Part shown: positions 52,687 through 61,829 of the stretch, piece after piece
How positions within the stretch are numbered: the first letter of the stretch is position 1
Layout: each line of letters opens with the position of its first letter
Notes under the pieces: generated by a model
What the model saw: only the letters and a program-made list of their open reading frames with translations
Databases searched by the model: none
What the model was told of the DNA's origin: nothing
Position numbers and translations under genes: made by a program
Assembly (NCBI RefSeq): GCF_021730615.1
Contig: NZ_JAJLMN010000001.1
Span: 1,488,501 to 1,552,500 of the forward strand
Length of the DNA stretch: 64,000 nucleotides
Direction of reading: 5' to 3'
Source of the DNA: Lichenibacterium dinghuense
GTDB taxonomy: Bacteria > Pseudomonadota > Alphaproteobacteria > Rhizobiales > Beijerinckiaceae

Positions 52687-55600
52687 ATGCCCCCGAACCG
52701 CCCCGTCGCCGCCGGCGACCACGTCTTCCTGGTCGACGCCTCGGCCTTCATCTTCCGCGCCTATTTCCAGTCGATCAACCAGGACCGGAAGTACAACGCG
52801 CGCTCCGACGGGCTCCCCACCGGCGCGGTGCGCCTGTTCGCCACCAAGCTGCTGCAGTTCGTGCGCGAGGGCGCGGCGGGCACGATGCCCACCCACCTCG
52901 CCGTGATCTTCGACAAGAGCGAGAACTCGTTCCGCAAGGAGCTGTTCACCGCCTACAAGGCGCAGCGCAAGCCGCCGCCGGACGACCTCGTGCCGCAGTT
53001 CCACCTGATGCGCGAGGCCGTGCGGGCCTTCGGCATGGTTCCGGTCGAGCAGGACACCTTTGAGGCCGACGACCTCATCGCCACCTACGCGCGCCACGCG
53101 CGGGCCGCGGGCGCCGACGTCCTCATCGTGTCGCCCGACAAGGACCTGATGCAGGTCGTGGGCGAGGGCGTCGTCATGTACGACCCGGCCTCGGGAGTGC
53201 CCGGCGCCGCCGGCGCCCGCGAGGAGCGCGTGACGCGCGTCCCGGAAGTGATCGAATATTTCGGCGTCCCGCCCGAGCGCGTGATCGACGTGCAGGCGCT
53301 GGCCGGCGACAGCACCGACAACGTGCCCGGCGCGCCCGGCATCGGCATCAAGACCGCGGCCCAGCTCATCAAGGACTACGGCGATCTCGACACGCTCCTG
53401 GCCCGCGCCGCCGAGATCAAGCAGCCGAAGCGCCGCGAGGCGCTGACGCTGCCCGAGAACGTCGAACGGATCCGCGTGTCGCGCGAGCTCGTCACGCTCT
53501 GCGACACGGTCGAGGTGACGGTGCCGCTCGACGCGCTGCGGCTGCCGCGCACAGAGGGGGAGAAGCTCGTCGCCTTCTGCAAGGCGCTGGAGTTCACGAC
53601 GCTGACGCGCCGCATCGGCGAGTTCTACGGCGTCGAGCCCGGCGAGGTGGAGCCGGACGAGCGGCTCGTCGGCCCCGGCGGCTGGCGCACCCGCAACGGC
53701 GCGCCGGCGGCGCCGATCGAGGAGGGCGGCGGCATCGTCGCCACCGGCGAGGCGCCGGCCGAGCCCGCGGAGCACCGCGACGCCGCCGCCATCGCGGCCG
53801 CGTTGCCGAAGCTCGACGGCCCGTCGACCCTGGCCGCCGCCCGCGCGGCCGAGATGCGCGCCCTGCCGTTCGACCATGCGAAGTACCGCACGGTCACGAC
53901 GCTTGACGCGCTCGACGCCGTGATCGCGCAGGCGCGCGAGGCCGGGGTCGTGGCGGTCGACACCGAGACGACCTCGCTCGACGCGCGGCGGGCGGAGCTC
54001 GTCGGCGTGGCGCTGGCGACGGCGCCGGGCGAGGCCGTCTACATCCCGGTCGGCCACCTCGCGCCCCCGCCCCCGGCGCCGCCGCCGGCACCGAAGAAGA
54101 CCAAGAAGGAGAAGGCGGCTGCCGAGGCCGCCGGGCTCTTCGCCGAGGAGGCCCCCGCCCCGCCCCCCGCCGAGGCGGAAGCGCCGCAGCAGTTGGAACT
54201 GCGCGACGTCATCGACCGGCTGCGCCCCCTGCTCCAGGCGCCGGACGTGCTGAAGGTGGCGCAGAACATGAAGTACGACTGGCTGGTCTTCGCCAGCCAC
54301 GGCATCACGGTCGCGCCCTTCGACGACACGATGCTGATGAGCTACGTGCTCGACGCGGCCGCGACCGTCGACACGCACGGCATGGACCAGCTCGCCAAGC
54401 GCCACCTCGGCCACGACCCGATCCCGTTCAAGGACGTGGCGGGCTCGGGCCGGAGCTTCATCGGCTTCGCCCGCGTGGCGCTCGACCGCGCCACCGCCTA
54501 CGCGGCCGAGGACGCCGACGTGACGCTGCGGCTGTGGCGCGTGCTGAAGCCCCGCCTGCCGGCCGAGAGCATGACCCACGTCTACGAGACGCTGGAGCGC
54601 CCGCTGGTGCCGGCGCTGGCCCGCATGGAGCGGCGTGGCATCGCCATCGATTCCGACATCCTGTCGCGCCTGTCGGGCGACTTCTCGCAGGTGATGGCGC
54701 GGCTCGAATCCGAGATCTTCGAGGCGGCGGGCGAGACCTTCAACCTCGGCTCGCCGAAGCAGCTCGGCGACATCCTGTTCGGCAAGATGGGCCTGCCCGG
54801 CGCCAAGAAGACCGCGACCGGCGCCTGGTCGACCTCGGCCCAGGTGCTCGACGAGCTGGCCGAGACCGGCAACGGCTTCGCGAAGCTGATGCTGGAATGG
54901 CGGCAGGTGTCGAAGCTCAAGGCCACCTACACGGACGCCCTGCCGACCTTCGCGGACCGCGGTCGCGTCCACACCTCCTTCGCGCTGGCCGCGACCACCA
55001 CGGGGCGCCTGTCGTCGTCCGACCCCAACATCCAGAACATCCCGGTCCGCACCGAGGCGGGGCGCAAGATCCGCACGGCCTTCGTGTCGGAGCCGGGGCA
55101 CAAGCTCGTGTCGGCCGACTATTCGCAGATCGAGCTGAGGCTCCTGGCCCACATCGCCGACATCCCGCAGCTCAAGCAGGCCTTCGCGGAAGGGCGGGAC
55201 ATCCACGCCACCACGGCCTCCGAGATGTTCGGCGTGCCGCTGTCCGAGATGACCGGCGAGGTGCGCCGCCGCGCCAAGGCGATCAACTTCGGCATCATCT
55301 ACGGCATCTCGTCCTTCGGCCTCGCCAACCAGCTCTCGATCGGCCGGCAGGAGGCGGGCGACTACATCAAGACCTATTTCGAGCGCTTCCCCGGCATCCG
55401 CGACTACATGGAGGCGACGAAGAAGACCGCGCGGGCGCAGGGCTTCGTCACCACGCTGTTCGGGCGCAAGTGCCACTACCCGCGCATCAACGCCTCGAAC
55501 CCGTCCGAGCGGGCCTTCAACGAGCGCGCGGCGATCAACATGCCGATCCAGGGCACGGCCGCCGACATCATCCGCCGCGCCATGGTGCGGATGGACGCGG

Positions 55601-55803
55601 CGCTGGAGGCCGAGAAGCTCGGCGCGCGCATGCTGCTGCAGGTGCACGACGAGCTGGTGTTCGAGATCGCCGACGAGGAGGTCGAGCGCGCGATCCCGGT
55701 CATCAAGCGCGTGATGGTGGAAGCGCCGCACCCGGCGGTGTCGCTGTCCGTGCCGCTGGCCGTCGAGGCGGGCGCCGCGCACAACTGGGACGAGGCGCAC
55801 TGA
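52687..55803 (+). CDS. polA: DNA polymerase I
   Basis: 1038 residues, longer than E. coli PolA (928). 5'-3' exonuclease (about 10-310): LVDASAFIFRAY, DKSENSFRKELFTAYK, VSPDKDLMQVV. 3'-5' exonuclease: VDTETTSLD, NMKYDW and YAAEDADVT are all present, so proofreading should be active. Polymerase motifs A (ADYSQIELR), B (AKAINFGIIYGIS) and C (LLQVHDELVFE) are intact. A Pro/Lys/Ala-rich insertion of about 40 residues (near 458-500, with KKTKKEKAAAEAAG) interrupts the proofreading domain between Exo I and Exo II. Confidence 0.96.
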   Translation: MPPNRPVAAGDHVFLVDASAFIFRAYFQSINQDRKYNARSDGLPTGAVRLFATKLLQFVREGAAGTMPTHLAVIFDKSENSFRKELFTAYKAQRKPPPDDLVPQFHLMREAVRAFGMVPVEQDTFEADDLIATYARHARAAGADVLIVSPDKDLMQVVGEGVVMYDPASGVPGAAGAREERVTRVPEVIEYFGVPPERVIDVQALAGDSTDNVPGAPGIGIKTAAQLIKDYGDLDTLLARAAEIKQPKRREALTLPENVERIRVSRELVTLCDTVEVTVPLDALRLPRTEGEKLVAFCKALEFTTLTRRIGEFYGVEPGEVEPDERLVGPGGWRTRNGAPAAPIEEGGGIVATGEAPAEPAEHRDAAAIAAALPKLDGPSTLAAARAAEMRALPFDHAKYRTVTTLDALDAVIAQAREAGVVAVDTETTSLDARRAELVGVALATAPGEAVYIPVGHLAPPPPAPPPAPKKTKKEKAAAEAAGLFAEEAPAPPPAEAEAPQQLELRDVIDRLRPLLQAPDVLKVAQNMKYDWLVFASHGITVAPFDDTMLMSYVLDAAATVDTHGMDQLAKRHLGHDPIPFKDVAGSGRSFIGFARVALDRATAYAAEDADVTLRLWRVLKPRLPAESMTHVYETLERPLVPALARMERRGIAIDSDILSRLSGDFSQVMARLESEIFEAAGETFNLGSPKQLGDILFGKMGLPGAKKTATGAWSTSAQVLDELAETGNGFAKLMLEWRQVSKLKATYTDALPTFADRGRVHTSFALAATTTGRLSSSDPNIQNIPVRTEAGRKIRTAFVSEPGHKLVSADYSQIELRLLAHIADIPQLKQAFAEGRDIHATTASEMFGVPLSEMTGEVRRRAKAINFGIIYGISSFGLANQLSIGRQEAGDYIKTYFERFPGIRDYMEATKKTARAQGFVTTLFGRKCHYPRINASNPSERAFNERAAINMPIQGTAADIIRRAMVRMDAALEAEKLGARMLLQVHDELVFEIADEEVERAIPVIKRVMVEAPHPAVSLSVPLAVEAGAAHNWDEAH

Positions 55804-55833
55804 GGGTCCGACGCCGAAGCCCGGCCGGAGCCC

Positions 55834-56409
55834 TCACCCGCACAGGCCGTTGAGGTGCCCGACCAGCCCCGCGACCGCCGCATCGAGCGGGCCGGAGTTG
55901 TCGAGGAGCAGGTGCCCCTCCGCCCCCGCCGGCACCGCCACGGGCACCTGCCGGGCCAGCCGCGCCCGCACCGCCGCGGCGTCCTCGCGGCCCCGCGCGG
56001 ACAGGCGCGCCAGCAGCACCTCCGGCCGGGCCGCGACCTCCACGACCCGCAGCCGCCCGAACACCGCGGCGGCGTCGCCGAGCGCGCGGCGCGACAGGTT
56101 GGCCACCACGACGCGGCCGCGCGCGACCTCGTCGCGGGCGGAGCGCGGCAGGCCGTAGCGCAGGCCGTGCGCGGCCCAGGTGAGCGCGAAGGCGCCGCCG
56201 GCCTCGGCGCGGGCGAAGCCGGCCTCGTCGAGCGTGTCGTGGTCCTCGGCGCCCGGCGCCGCCGCCCGCGTCACGGTGCGCCGCGCGAAGAGCACGCGCG
56301 CATCGAGCATTGGATGGCGCGCGGCGCCCGCCATCACGGCGTCCTTGCCGACCCCGCTCGGGCCCACCACGGCGACGAGCACGCCGGCGCGCGGCCCGTC
56401 ACGCGACAC
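55834..56409 (-). CDS. phnN: Ribose 1,5-bisphosphate phosphokinase PhnN
   Basis: 191 residues. The P-loop VGPSGVGKDAVMAGAA opens a guanylate-kinase-like fold. It makes PRPP from ribose 1,5-bisphosphate at the end of the C-P lyase pathway. It overlaps phnM by 11 bases on the same strand, the arrangement of phn operons. Confidence 0.9.
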   Translation of the reverse strand: MSRDGPRAGVLVAVVGPSGVGKDAVMAGAARHPMLDARVLFARRTVTRAAAPGAEDHDTLDEAGFARAEAGGAFALTWAAHGLRYGLPRSARDEVARGRVVVANLSRRALGDAAAVFGRLRVVEVAARPEVLLARLSARGREDAAAVRARLARQVPVAVPAGAEGHLLLDNSGPLDAAVAGLVGHLNGLCG

Positions 56410-57535
56410 GCCGCCCCTCCCGCCACACGGCGCGCACGAGCGGCGGCAGGCCCGGCTGCGTGTGCACGCGCACGAGGTCGGCCCGGAGGCCCGGCGCGAT
56501 CAGGCCGCGGTCGTCGAGCCGGGCGGCGCGGGCCGGGTTCGTCGACACCAGCCGCGCGGCCGCCGGCAGGTCGAGCGTGCCGGTCTCGGCGAGGCCGAAG
56601 GCCGCCTGCAGCAGGCTGAAGGGCACGTAGTCCGACGACAGAACGTCGAGCAGGCCCTCGGCCAGCAGGGCGGAGGCCGACACGTTGCCCGAATGCGAGC
56701 CGCCGCGCACGACGTTGGGGCCCCCCATCAGCACCGAGAGCCCGGCCGCGTGCGAGGCGCGCGCGGCCTCGATCGTGGTGGGGAACTCGGCCAGGGTGAC
56801 GCCGAGCGCCACCGCCTCCCCGACATGGGCCGCGGTCGCGTCGTCGTGCGACGCCACCGTCACGCCCCGCGCGCGGCAGAACTCCGCGATGGCGCGGCGG
56901 TGCGGGTCCGAATGAGCCAGGGACTCCGCGACGCGCCGGTCGGAGAAGGCCAGGAAGCCCGCGTCCGTCAGGTTCATCTTGCGCTGGTAGTAGGTGCGGT
57001 AGGCGTCGAGGTCGGTGTACTGGCGCTGGCCCGGCGCGTGGTCCATCAGCGACACGATCCCGACCAGCGGCCTGCCCGCGATGGCCTCGAAGGCCCGGAG
57101 CGCGTCGGGGGCCGACACCTCGCAGCGCAGGTGGATGCGGTGGTCGGCCCGGAGGCGCCCGGCCGCGGCGGCGGCCGCGATCGTGTCGGCCATGGCCAGC
57201 ATGTCGGCCGAGCCGAGCCGCGCGTCCTCGTCGGTGCCGACCCGCAGCGCGTCGAACACCGTGGTGATGCCGGAGGCCGCCACCTGCGCGTCGTGGGCCT
57301 GCAACGCCGCCATCCTGTCCCAGCGCACCCCCGGCCGCGGCAGGTAGTGGCCCTCGATGTGGTCGGTGTGGAGCTCGACGAGGCCGGGGATCAGCACGTC
57401 GCCGCCCATGTCCTCGCCGCGGCGCGAGGGTCCGGCGTCGACCGCGGCGATCCGCCCGTCGCGCACGGCGAGGCTGCCCCGCACAACCTCGTCGCCCAGC
57501 ACGATGCGGGCGCCGGTGAAGACCTGTTCGCTCAT
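56399..57535 (-). CDS. phnM: Ribose 1-methylphosphonate 5-triphosphate diphosphatase PhnM
   Basis: 378 residues, amidohydrolase fold. Metal ligands are visible in LVELHTDHIEGHYLPRP, the mid-protein VSLMDHAPGQ and ASHDDATAAH, and the C-terminal SSDYVPFSLLQAAF. It removes pyrophosphate from the alkylphosphonate ribose triphosphate in the C-P lyase pathway. It overlaps the DUF1045 gene upstream by four bases and phnN downstream by 11. Confidence 0.94.
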   Translation of the reverse strand: MSEQVFTGARIVLGDEVVRGSLAVRDGRIAAVDAGPSRRGEDMGGDVLIPGLVELHTDHIEGHYLPRPGVRWDRMAALQAHDAQVAASGITTVFDALRVGTDEDARLGSADMLAMADTIAAAAAAGRLRADHRIHLRCEVSAPDALRAFEAIAGRPLVGIVSLMDHAPGQRQYTDLDAYRTYYQRKMNLTDAGFLAFSDRRVAESLAHSDPHRRAIAEFCRARGVTVASHDDATAAHVGEAVALGVTLAEFPTTIEAARASHAAGLSVLMGGPNVVRGGSHSGNVSASALLAEGLLDVLSSDYVPFSLLQAAFGLAETGTLDLPAAARLVSTNPARAARLDDRGLIAPGLRADLVRVHTQPGLPPLVRAVWREGRRVA

Positions 57536-58227
57536 GCGCTCGCGCCCGGTGGCGGGGCCGCGGCGGGCCCGAAGGGGTGGAATGCGTGGACGCGGAAGGG
57601 TGCGCCCGCCTCCGGTTCGACGAAGAGCGCGAGCCCGTCGACGGGCAAGGGCCGGTCGAGGACGTCCGCGAAATGCGCCTCCAGCGCGCGGCGGACCGCC
57701 TCGGCCGGGCCCGGCACCGGGCCGGTCAGCGTCATGTGGTAGCGGAACTCGTCGCGCACGTAGGGATAGCCGTAGCGGTCGAGCAGCGCGCGCTGGCTCG
57801 GGCTCAGCCGCTCCGGCCGCCGCCGCGCCGCCTCGGCCGGGGTCAGGGCCGCGCGGAACGGCTCGAAGGCGTCGAGCACCTCACCCTCCAGCGCCGCGAT
57901 GCCGGGCTCGGGCCCGGACGGCGTGAGCGCGAAGAAGTCGCCGAGCCGCGACAGGGTCAGGCACCCGATCACCGGCGCCGGGCGGCCCGCCGCGAACGCG
58001 GCCAGATGAGCCGACAGGCCGTCGAGGGTGACGCCGTCGCGCGGGCGGAAGGGCGCGCGCAGCGTCGCGTGGAAGCCGTAGCGGGCGGGCTCGGCCACGA
58101 GGGCGTCGCGCGCGGGGTCGGGCGGCCGGGTGGGCTCGCCCGTCGCGGCGTCGCGGCCGAGCCAGAGCGAGGCCAGGCGGTGCAGCGCGCCGCCCGGCGC
58201 GGGCGCGGCGTAGACGGCGGCGCGAAT
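57532..58227 (-). CDS. DUF1045 phosphonate-operon protein (TIGR03223-like) with non-standard start
   Basis: About 231 residues. The full domain, IRAAVYAAPAPGGALHRLAS then RYGFHATLRAPFRP, FFALTP and FRYHMTLTGP, matches DUF1045 proteins, which are 2H-phosphodiesterase-like and occur only in phosphonate operons. No ATG, GTG or TTG lies in frame before the domain; the first is a GTG at 58098, inside it. GGAG lies six bases before an ATT at 58227 (and three before a CTG at 58230), so an ATT or CTG start is proposed. A sequencing error is an alternative. Confidence 0.75.
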   Translation of the reverse strand: MRAAVYAAPAPGGALHRLASLWLGRDAATGEPTRPPDPARDALVAEPARYGFHATLRAPFRPRDGVTLDGLSAHLAAFAAGRPAPVIGCLTLSRLGDFFALTPSGPEPGIAALEGEVLDAFEPFRAALTPAEAARRRPERLSPSQRALLDRYGYPYVRDEFRYHMTLTGPVPGPAEAVRRALEAHFADVLDRPLPVDGLALFVEPEAGAPFRVHAFHPFGPAAAPPPGASA

Positions 58228-58362
58228 CAGCGGCTCCAGCCGCCGGCCGAGCGATGGGGAACGTCGATGGGAGCCTCCGCGGCGGCGAATCGTCCGGGTC
58301 GTCGTCGGATCATGACGCGCCGCGGCCCGAAGGGATAGACGCCGGGCGCCGCCCCGGGCGCG

Positions 58363-59373
58363 TCAGCAGTTCTCGGCGGTGAAGACCCGCACGGGCGTGG
58401 ACGGGGCCGCGGCGGCACCGTCGAGCCGCCCGAGCAGCCGCGCCATGGTGTCCGCGATCGTCCGCACCTCGGCGGACGTGTCCTGGTCCACCACGGCGTG
58501 GATGGCGCGCGCCCGCAGCAGGGTGCGGCGGTCGTCGGTGAGCTCGTGCGTCACGAAGGCGACGTCCGCGGCGCCGGCCGCCTTCAGGGCCGCCACGACG
58601 CAGTCCGCCCCCGCCGAGGTCAGGTAGAGGCCCCTGAGGCCGGGGTGGGCGCGCAGGGCCGCCGCGGCGGCCTCGCCCGCGCCCTCCGCCACCTCCCGGC
58701 TTTCCGCGACCGCGACGAGCCGGCAGGCCGGGAAGTGCTCGCACAGCACGGCGCGGAAGCCGCTCTCGCGGTCGCGGTGCCCGGCCATGGAGCGCAGCCC
58801 CGTGATCATCGCGACGTCGCCGCCCGCGGGGCCGAGGAAGCGGCCGATGAGGTCGCCGGCGACCCGGCCGCCCTGGACGTCGTCCGGCCCCACATAGGCG
58901 TGGCGGCCGCTGCCGGGCACGTCGGTCGCCAGCGTGGCGACCGGGATGGCGGCCGCGGCGCGGCGCAGCGCCGCCGCGATCGCATCGCCCGCCGGGGTCG
59001 CGATCACCAGCCCGTCGTGCCCCCGCGCCAGCCGGTCGATCAAGCCGGGGATGCGGTCCGGCCGGTTCGGGTCGAGGTGGTGCACCAGGAACTGCATGTT
59101 GAGGTCGAGCGCGGCGTGGTTGGCGGCCGCGAAGGCCAGGGCCAGCGCCGCGTGGAACGGGTTCGCGGGCGACTGGATCAGCACGGCGACGCGCAGCCGG
59201 TGCGCGTAGGCGCGGCCGAGCCTGCGGTCGAGCTCCAGGCGCCGCGCCGCCGCGAGCACGCGCCCTTCCCGGTCGGGCCTGACGCCGCCGCGCCGGTTCA
59301 CCACGCGGTCCACCGTGGCGATCGACACGCCCGCGAGCGCGGCCACGTCCTCCAGAGTCGGCTTGCGCGGCAT
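58363..59373 (-). CDS. LacI-family transcriptional regulator
   Basis: 336 residues. The N-terminal helix-turn-helix is PTLEDVAALAGVSIATVDRVVNRRGGV, followed by a periplasmic-binding-protein-like ligand domain (about 60-330) with VAVLIQSPANPFHAAL, ATDVPGSGRHAYVGPDD and AMAGHRDRE-like segments. It is divergent from the first TIM-barrel isomerase and probably represses this sugar locus; the inducer is likely the sugar imported by the ABC transporter. No clear operator could be picked out in the 113-bp divergent gap. Confidence 0.92.
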   Translation of the reverse strand: MPRKPTLEDVAALAGVSIATVDRVVNRRGGVRPDREGRVLAAARRLELDRRLGRAYAHRLRVAVLIQSPANPFHAALALAFAAANHAALDLNMQFLVHHLDPNRPDRIPGLIDRLARGHDGLVIATPAGDAIAAALRRAAAAIPVATLATDVPGSGRHAYVGPDDVQGGRVAGDLIGRFLGPAGGDVAMITGLRSMAGHRDRESGFRAVLCEHFPACRLVAVAESREVAEGAGEAAAAALRAHPGLRGLYLTSAGADCVVAALKAAGAADVAFVTHELTDDRRTLLRARAIHAVVDQDTSAEVRTIADTMARLLGRLDGAAAAPSTPVRVFTAENC

Positions 59374-59486
59374 CGGGGCGTCCGGATCTGAGGGGATCCC
59401 ATCATTTCCGCGCTGTCCGCGGCCAGCGCAAGCCCGCTAGATCGCGGCGGCGGGCGCGGAGCGCCGCGCCGGCGGCGGGGGAGACG

Positions 59487-60410
59487 ATGGGCATCACGGT
59501 CACCACGGCGCCCTGCTGCTGGGGCGTCGACGACGTCCGCAACCCGCACCTGCCGCCCTGGAAGCGGGTGTTCGACGAGGCGGCGGCGGCCGGCTACGGC
59601 GGGCTGGAGCTCGGCCCCTACGGCTACGTGCCGCTCGACGCCGAGCGGGTCGGCCGCGCGCTGAGGGAGCGCGGCCTCACGATCGTGGCCGGCACGATCT
59701 TCGACGACCTCGCGTCCCCGGCGAACCGCGAAACCCTGCTGCGGCAGGCGGACGAGATCTGCGCCTTCCTCAGGCGCCTGCCGCCGCCGGTGACCGCCGC
59801 CGGGCATCGCTTTCCCGCGCCCTACCTCACCGTGATGGACTGGGGCCACGACGAGCGCGACTTCGCGGCCGGCCATTCCGACCGGGCGCCGCGGCTGGAC
59901 GGCGCCGCCTGGGACGACATGGTGGCCAACGTCCGCGCGGTCGCCCGCCTCGCGCGGGACCGCCACGGCGTGCGCGCCGTGATCCATCCCCACGCGGGCG
60001 GGTACATCGAGTTCGCCGACGAGGTGGCCCGCATCGCCGCCGACGTGCCGCCGGACGAGGCCGGCTTCTGCATCGACACCGGCCACAGCTTCTACGCCGG
60101 CATGGACCCCGTCGAGACGCTGGAGCGCTACGCCGACCGGCTCGACTACGTGCACTTCAAGGACATCGACGGGCAGGTCTTCGCCGCCGTGACGGGCGAG
60201 CGCATCCGCTTCTTCGACGCCTGCGCGCGGGGCGTGATGTGCCCCATCGGCCGCGGCGTCATCGACTATCCGGCGGTGCGGGCCGCGCTCCACCGCATCG
60301 GCTACGCCGGCTTCGCCACGGTCGAGCAGGAGCGCGACCCGCGGAGCGCGGGCGGCAGCCTCGCGGACGTCGCGGCGAGCCGCGCCTACCTGCGCGGCAT
60401 CGGGTTCTGA
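59487..60410 (+). CDS. Sugar phosphate isomerase/epimerase (IolE-type TIM barrel)
   Basis: 307 residues. TIM barrel with GYGGLELGPYGYVP, the metal-site HPHAGGYIEFADEV and FCIDTGHSFYAGMDP, and HFKDIDGQVFA, the pattern of inosose-dehydratase/xylose-isomerase-like enzymes. GGGGGAGA-type ribosome site precedes the ATG. Forms an operon with the dehydrogenase 14 bp downstream. Confidence 0.88.
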   Translation: MGITVTTAPCCWGVDDVRNPHLPPWKRVFDEAAAAGYGGLELGPYGYVPLDAERVGRALRERGLTIVAGTIFDDLASPANRETLLRQADEICAFLRRLPPPVTAAGHRFPAPYLTVMDWGHDERDFAAGHSDRAPRLDGAAWDDMVANVRAVARLARDRHGVRAVIHPHAGGYIEFADEVARIAADVPPDEAGFCIDTGHSFYAGMDPVETLERYADRLDYVHFKDIDGQVFAAVTGERIRFFDACARGVMCPIGRGVIDYPAVRAALHRIGYAGFATVEQERDPRSAGGSLADVAASRAYLRGIGF

Positions 60411-60424
60411 GGGAGGGAGAGGAC

Positions 60425-61597
60425 ATGGCGATGAGCGAGACGCGGGGCGCACGGCCGATCCGCTGGGCCATGGTGGGCGGCGGGCGCGGCAGCCAGATCG
60501 GCTACATCCACCGCTCGGCCGCGCTGCGCGACCGGCGCTTCGACCTCGTCGCGGGCGCCTTCGACATCGACCACGCGCGCGGGGCCAGCTTCGGGGCCGA
60601 GCTCGGCCTCGACCCCGCGCGCTGCTACCCGGACTTCGCGGCGCTGTTCGCCGGCGAGGCCGCGCGCGCGGACGGGATCGAGGCCGTGTCGGTCGCGACG
60701 CCCAACAGCACGCATTTCGCGATCTGCCGCGCCGCGCTGGAGCACGGGCTCCACGTGGTCTGCGAGAAGCCGCTCTGCTTCACGGTGGCCGAGGCCGAGG
60801 CGCTGCAGCGCCTCGCGGCCGAGCGCGGCCGGGTCCTCGGCGTCACCTACGGCTATTCGGGCTACGGCACGATCGAGCAGGCCCGCGCCATGGTGGCGGC
60901 CGGCGAGCTCGGCGAGATCCGCCTCGTCAACCTGCAATTCGCCCACGGCTTCCACAGCACGGCGGTCGAGGCGGACAACCCCGCGATCCGCTGGCGCGTC
61001 GACCCGCGCTTCGCCGGGCCGAGCTACGTGCTGGGCGACCTCGCCACGCATCCGCTCTACCTGTCCGAGGTCATCTGCCCCGAGCTGAAGATCCGGCGGC
61101 TGCTGTGCGCGCGGCAGAGCTTCGTGAAGAGCCGCGCCCCGCTGGAGGACAACGCGGTGACGCTCATGGAATACGAGGGCGGCGCCTTCGGCACGGTGTG
61201 GACCAGCGCCGTCAACGCCGGCGCGATCCACAGCCAGAAGGTGCGGATCGTCGGCTCCCGCGCGAGCCTGGAATGGTGGGACGAGCGCCCGAACCAGCTG
61301 TCCTTCGAGGTGCAGGGCGAGCCCGCCCGCGCCCTGGAACGCGGCATGAGCTACCTCCACCCGGAGGCGCTGGCCGGGGACCACATCAGCGTCGGCCACC
61401 CGGAGGGCCTGTTCGAGTCCTGGTCGGTCCTCTACGGCCGCTTCGCCGCCGCCATGCGGGCGACGGACCGCGGCGACGCCGCGGCCCTGGCCGGCCTGCG
61501 CTACCCCGACGTCGCGGCCGGCGTCGCCGGGGTGCGCTGGGTCGAGAACTGCGTGCGCTCGGCCGACGCCGGCGGGGTGTGGGTGGACTACCGGTAG
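60425..61597 (+). CDS. Gfo/Idh/MocA-family NAD(P)-dependent sugar dehydrogenase
   Basis: 390 residues from the ATG at 60425 with GGGAGAGGAC upstream. Rossmann start MVGGGRGSQIGYIHRSA, EAVSVATPNSTHFAICRAAL, the conserved CEKPLCFTVAEAE and substrate residues in LGDLATHPLYL. It oxidises or reduces a sugar, inositol or sugar-acid; the exact substrate is unknown. Pairs with the upstream isomerase. Confidence 0.9.
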   Translation: MAMSETRGARPIRWAMVGGGRGSQIGYIHRSAALRDRRFDLVAGAFDIDHARGASFGAELGLDPARCYPDFAALFAGEAARADGIEAVSVATPNSTHFAICRAALEHGLHVVCEKPLCFTVAEAEALQRLAAERGRVLGVTYGYSGYGTIEQARAMVAAGELGEIRLVNLQFAHGFHSTAVEADNPAIRWRVDPRFAGPSYVLGDLATHPLYLSEVICPELKIRRLLCARQSFVKSRAPLEDNAVTLMEYEGGAFGTVWTSAVNAGAIHSQKVRIVGSRASLEWWDERPNQLSFEVQGEPARALERGMSYLHPEALAGDHISVGHPEGLFESWSVLYGRFAAAMRATDRGDAAALAGLRYPDVAAGVAGVRWVENCVRSADAGGVWVDYR

Positions 61598-61651
61598 CGG
61601 CAGGGCGGCGTGGCGCCGGCGAGGCCGACGCGGGATCGACCGCCCTCCGCC

Positions 61652-61769
61652 GTCGTCGCGAGCGCAGCGACGCGATCCAGCCGCCGTGAGCCGCCGGACC
61701 TTCGGGGACCTGCGCGGAGCGACTCTTCCGAGGGCGACGGCTGGATCGCTTCGCTGCGCTCGCGATGAC
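61652..61769. repeat. Intergenic palindromic repeat, family B, copy 2
   Basis: Left arm GTCGTCGCGAGCGCAGCGAC (61652 onward, ending GCGATCCAG at 61680) and right arm CTGGATCGCTTCGCTGCGCT (61741 onward, ending CGCGATGAC at 61769) are complementary over about 28 bases with two or three mismatches. Same arms as copy 1 at 38114-38217. Sits between convergent genes. Confidence 0.8.
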
Positions 61770-61829
61770 GGGTGGGGTCGGGTACTCGCAGCGTGATCCT
61801 GCCCGGCAGGACCCGCCTCTCGGCCCCGC

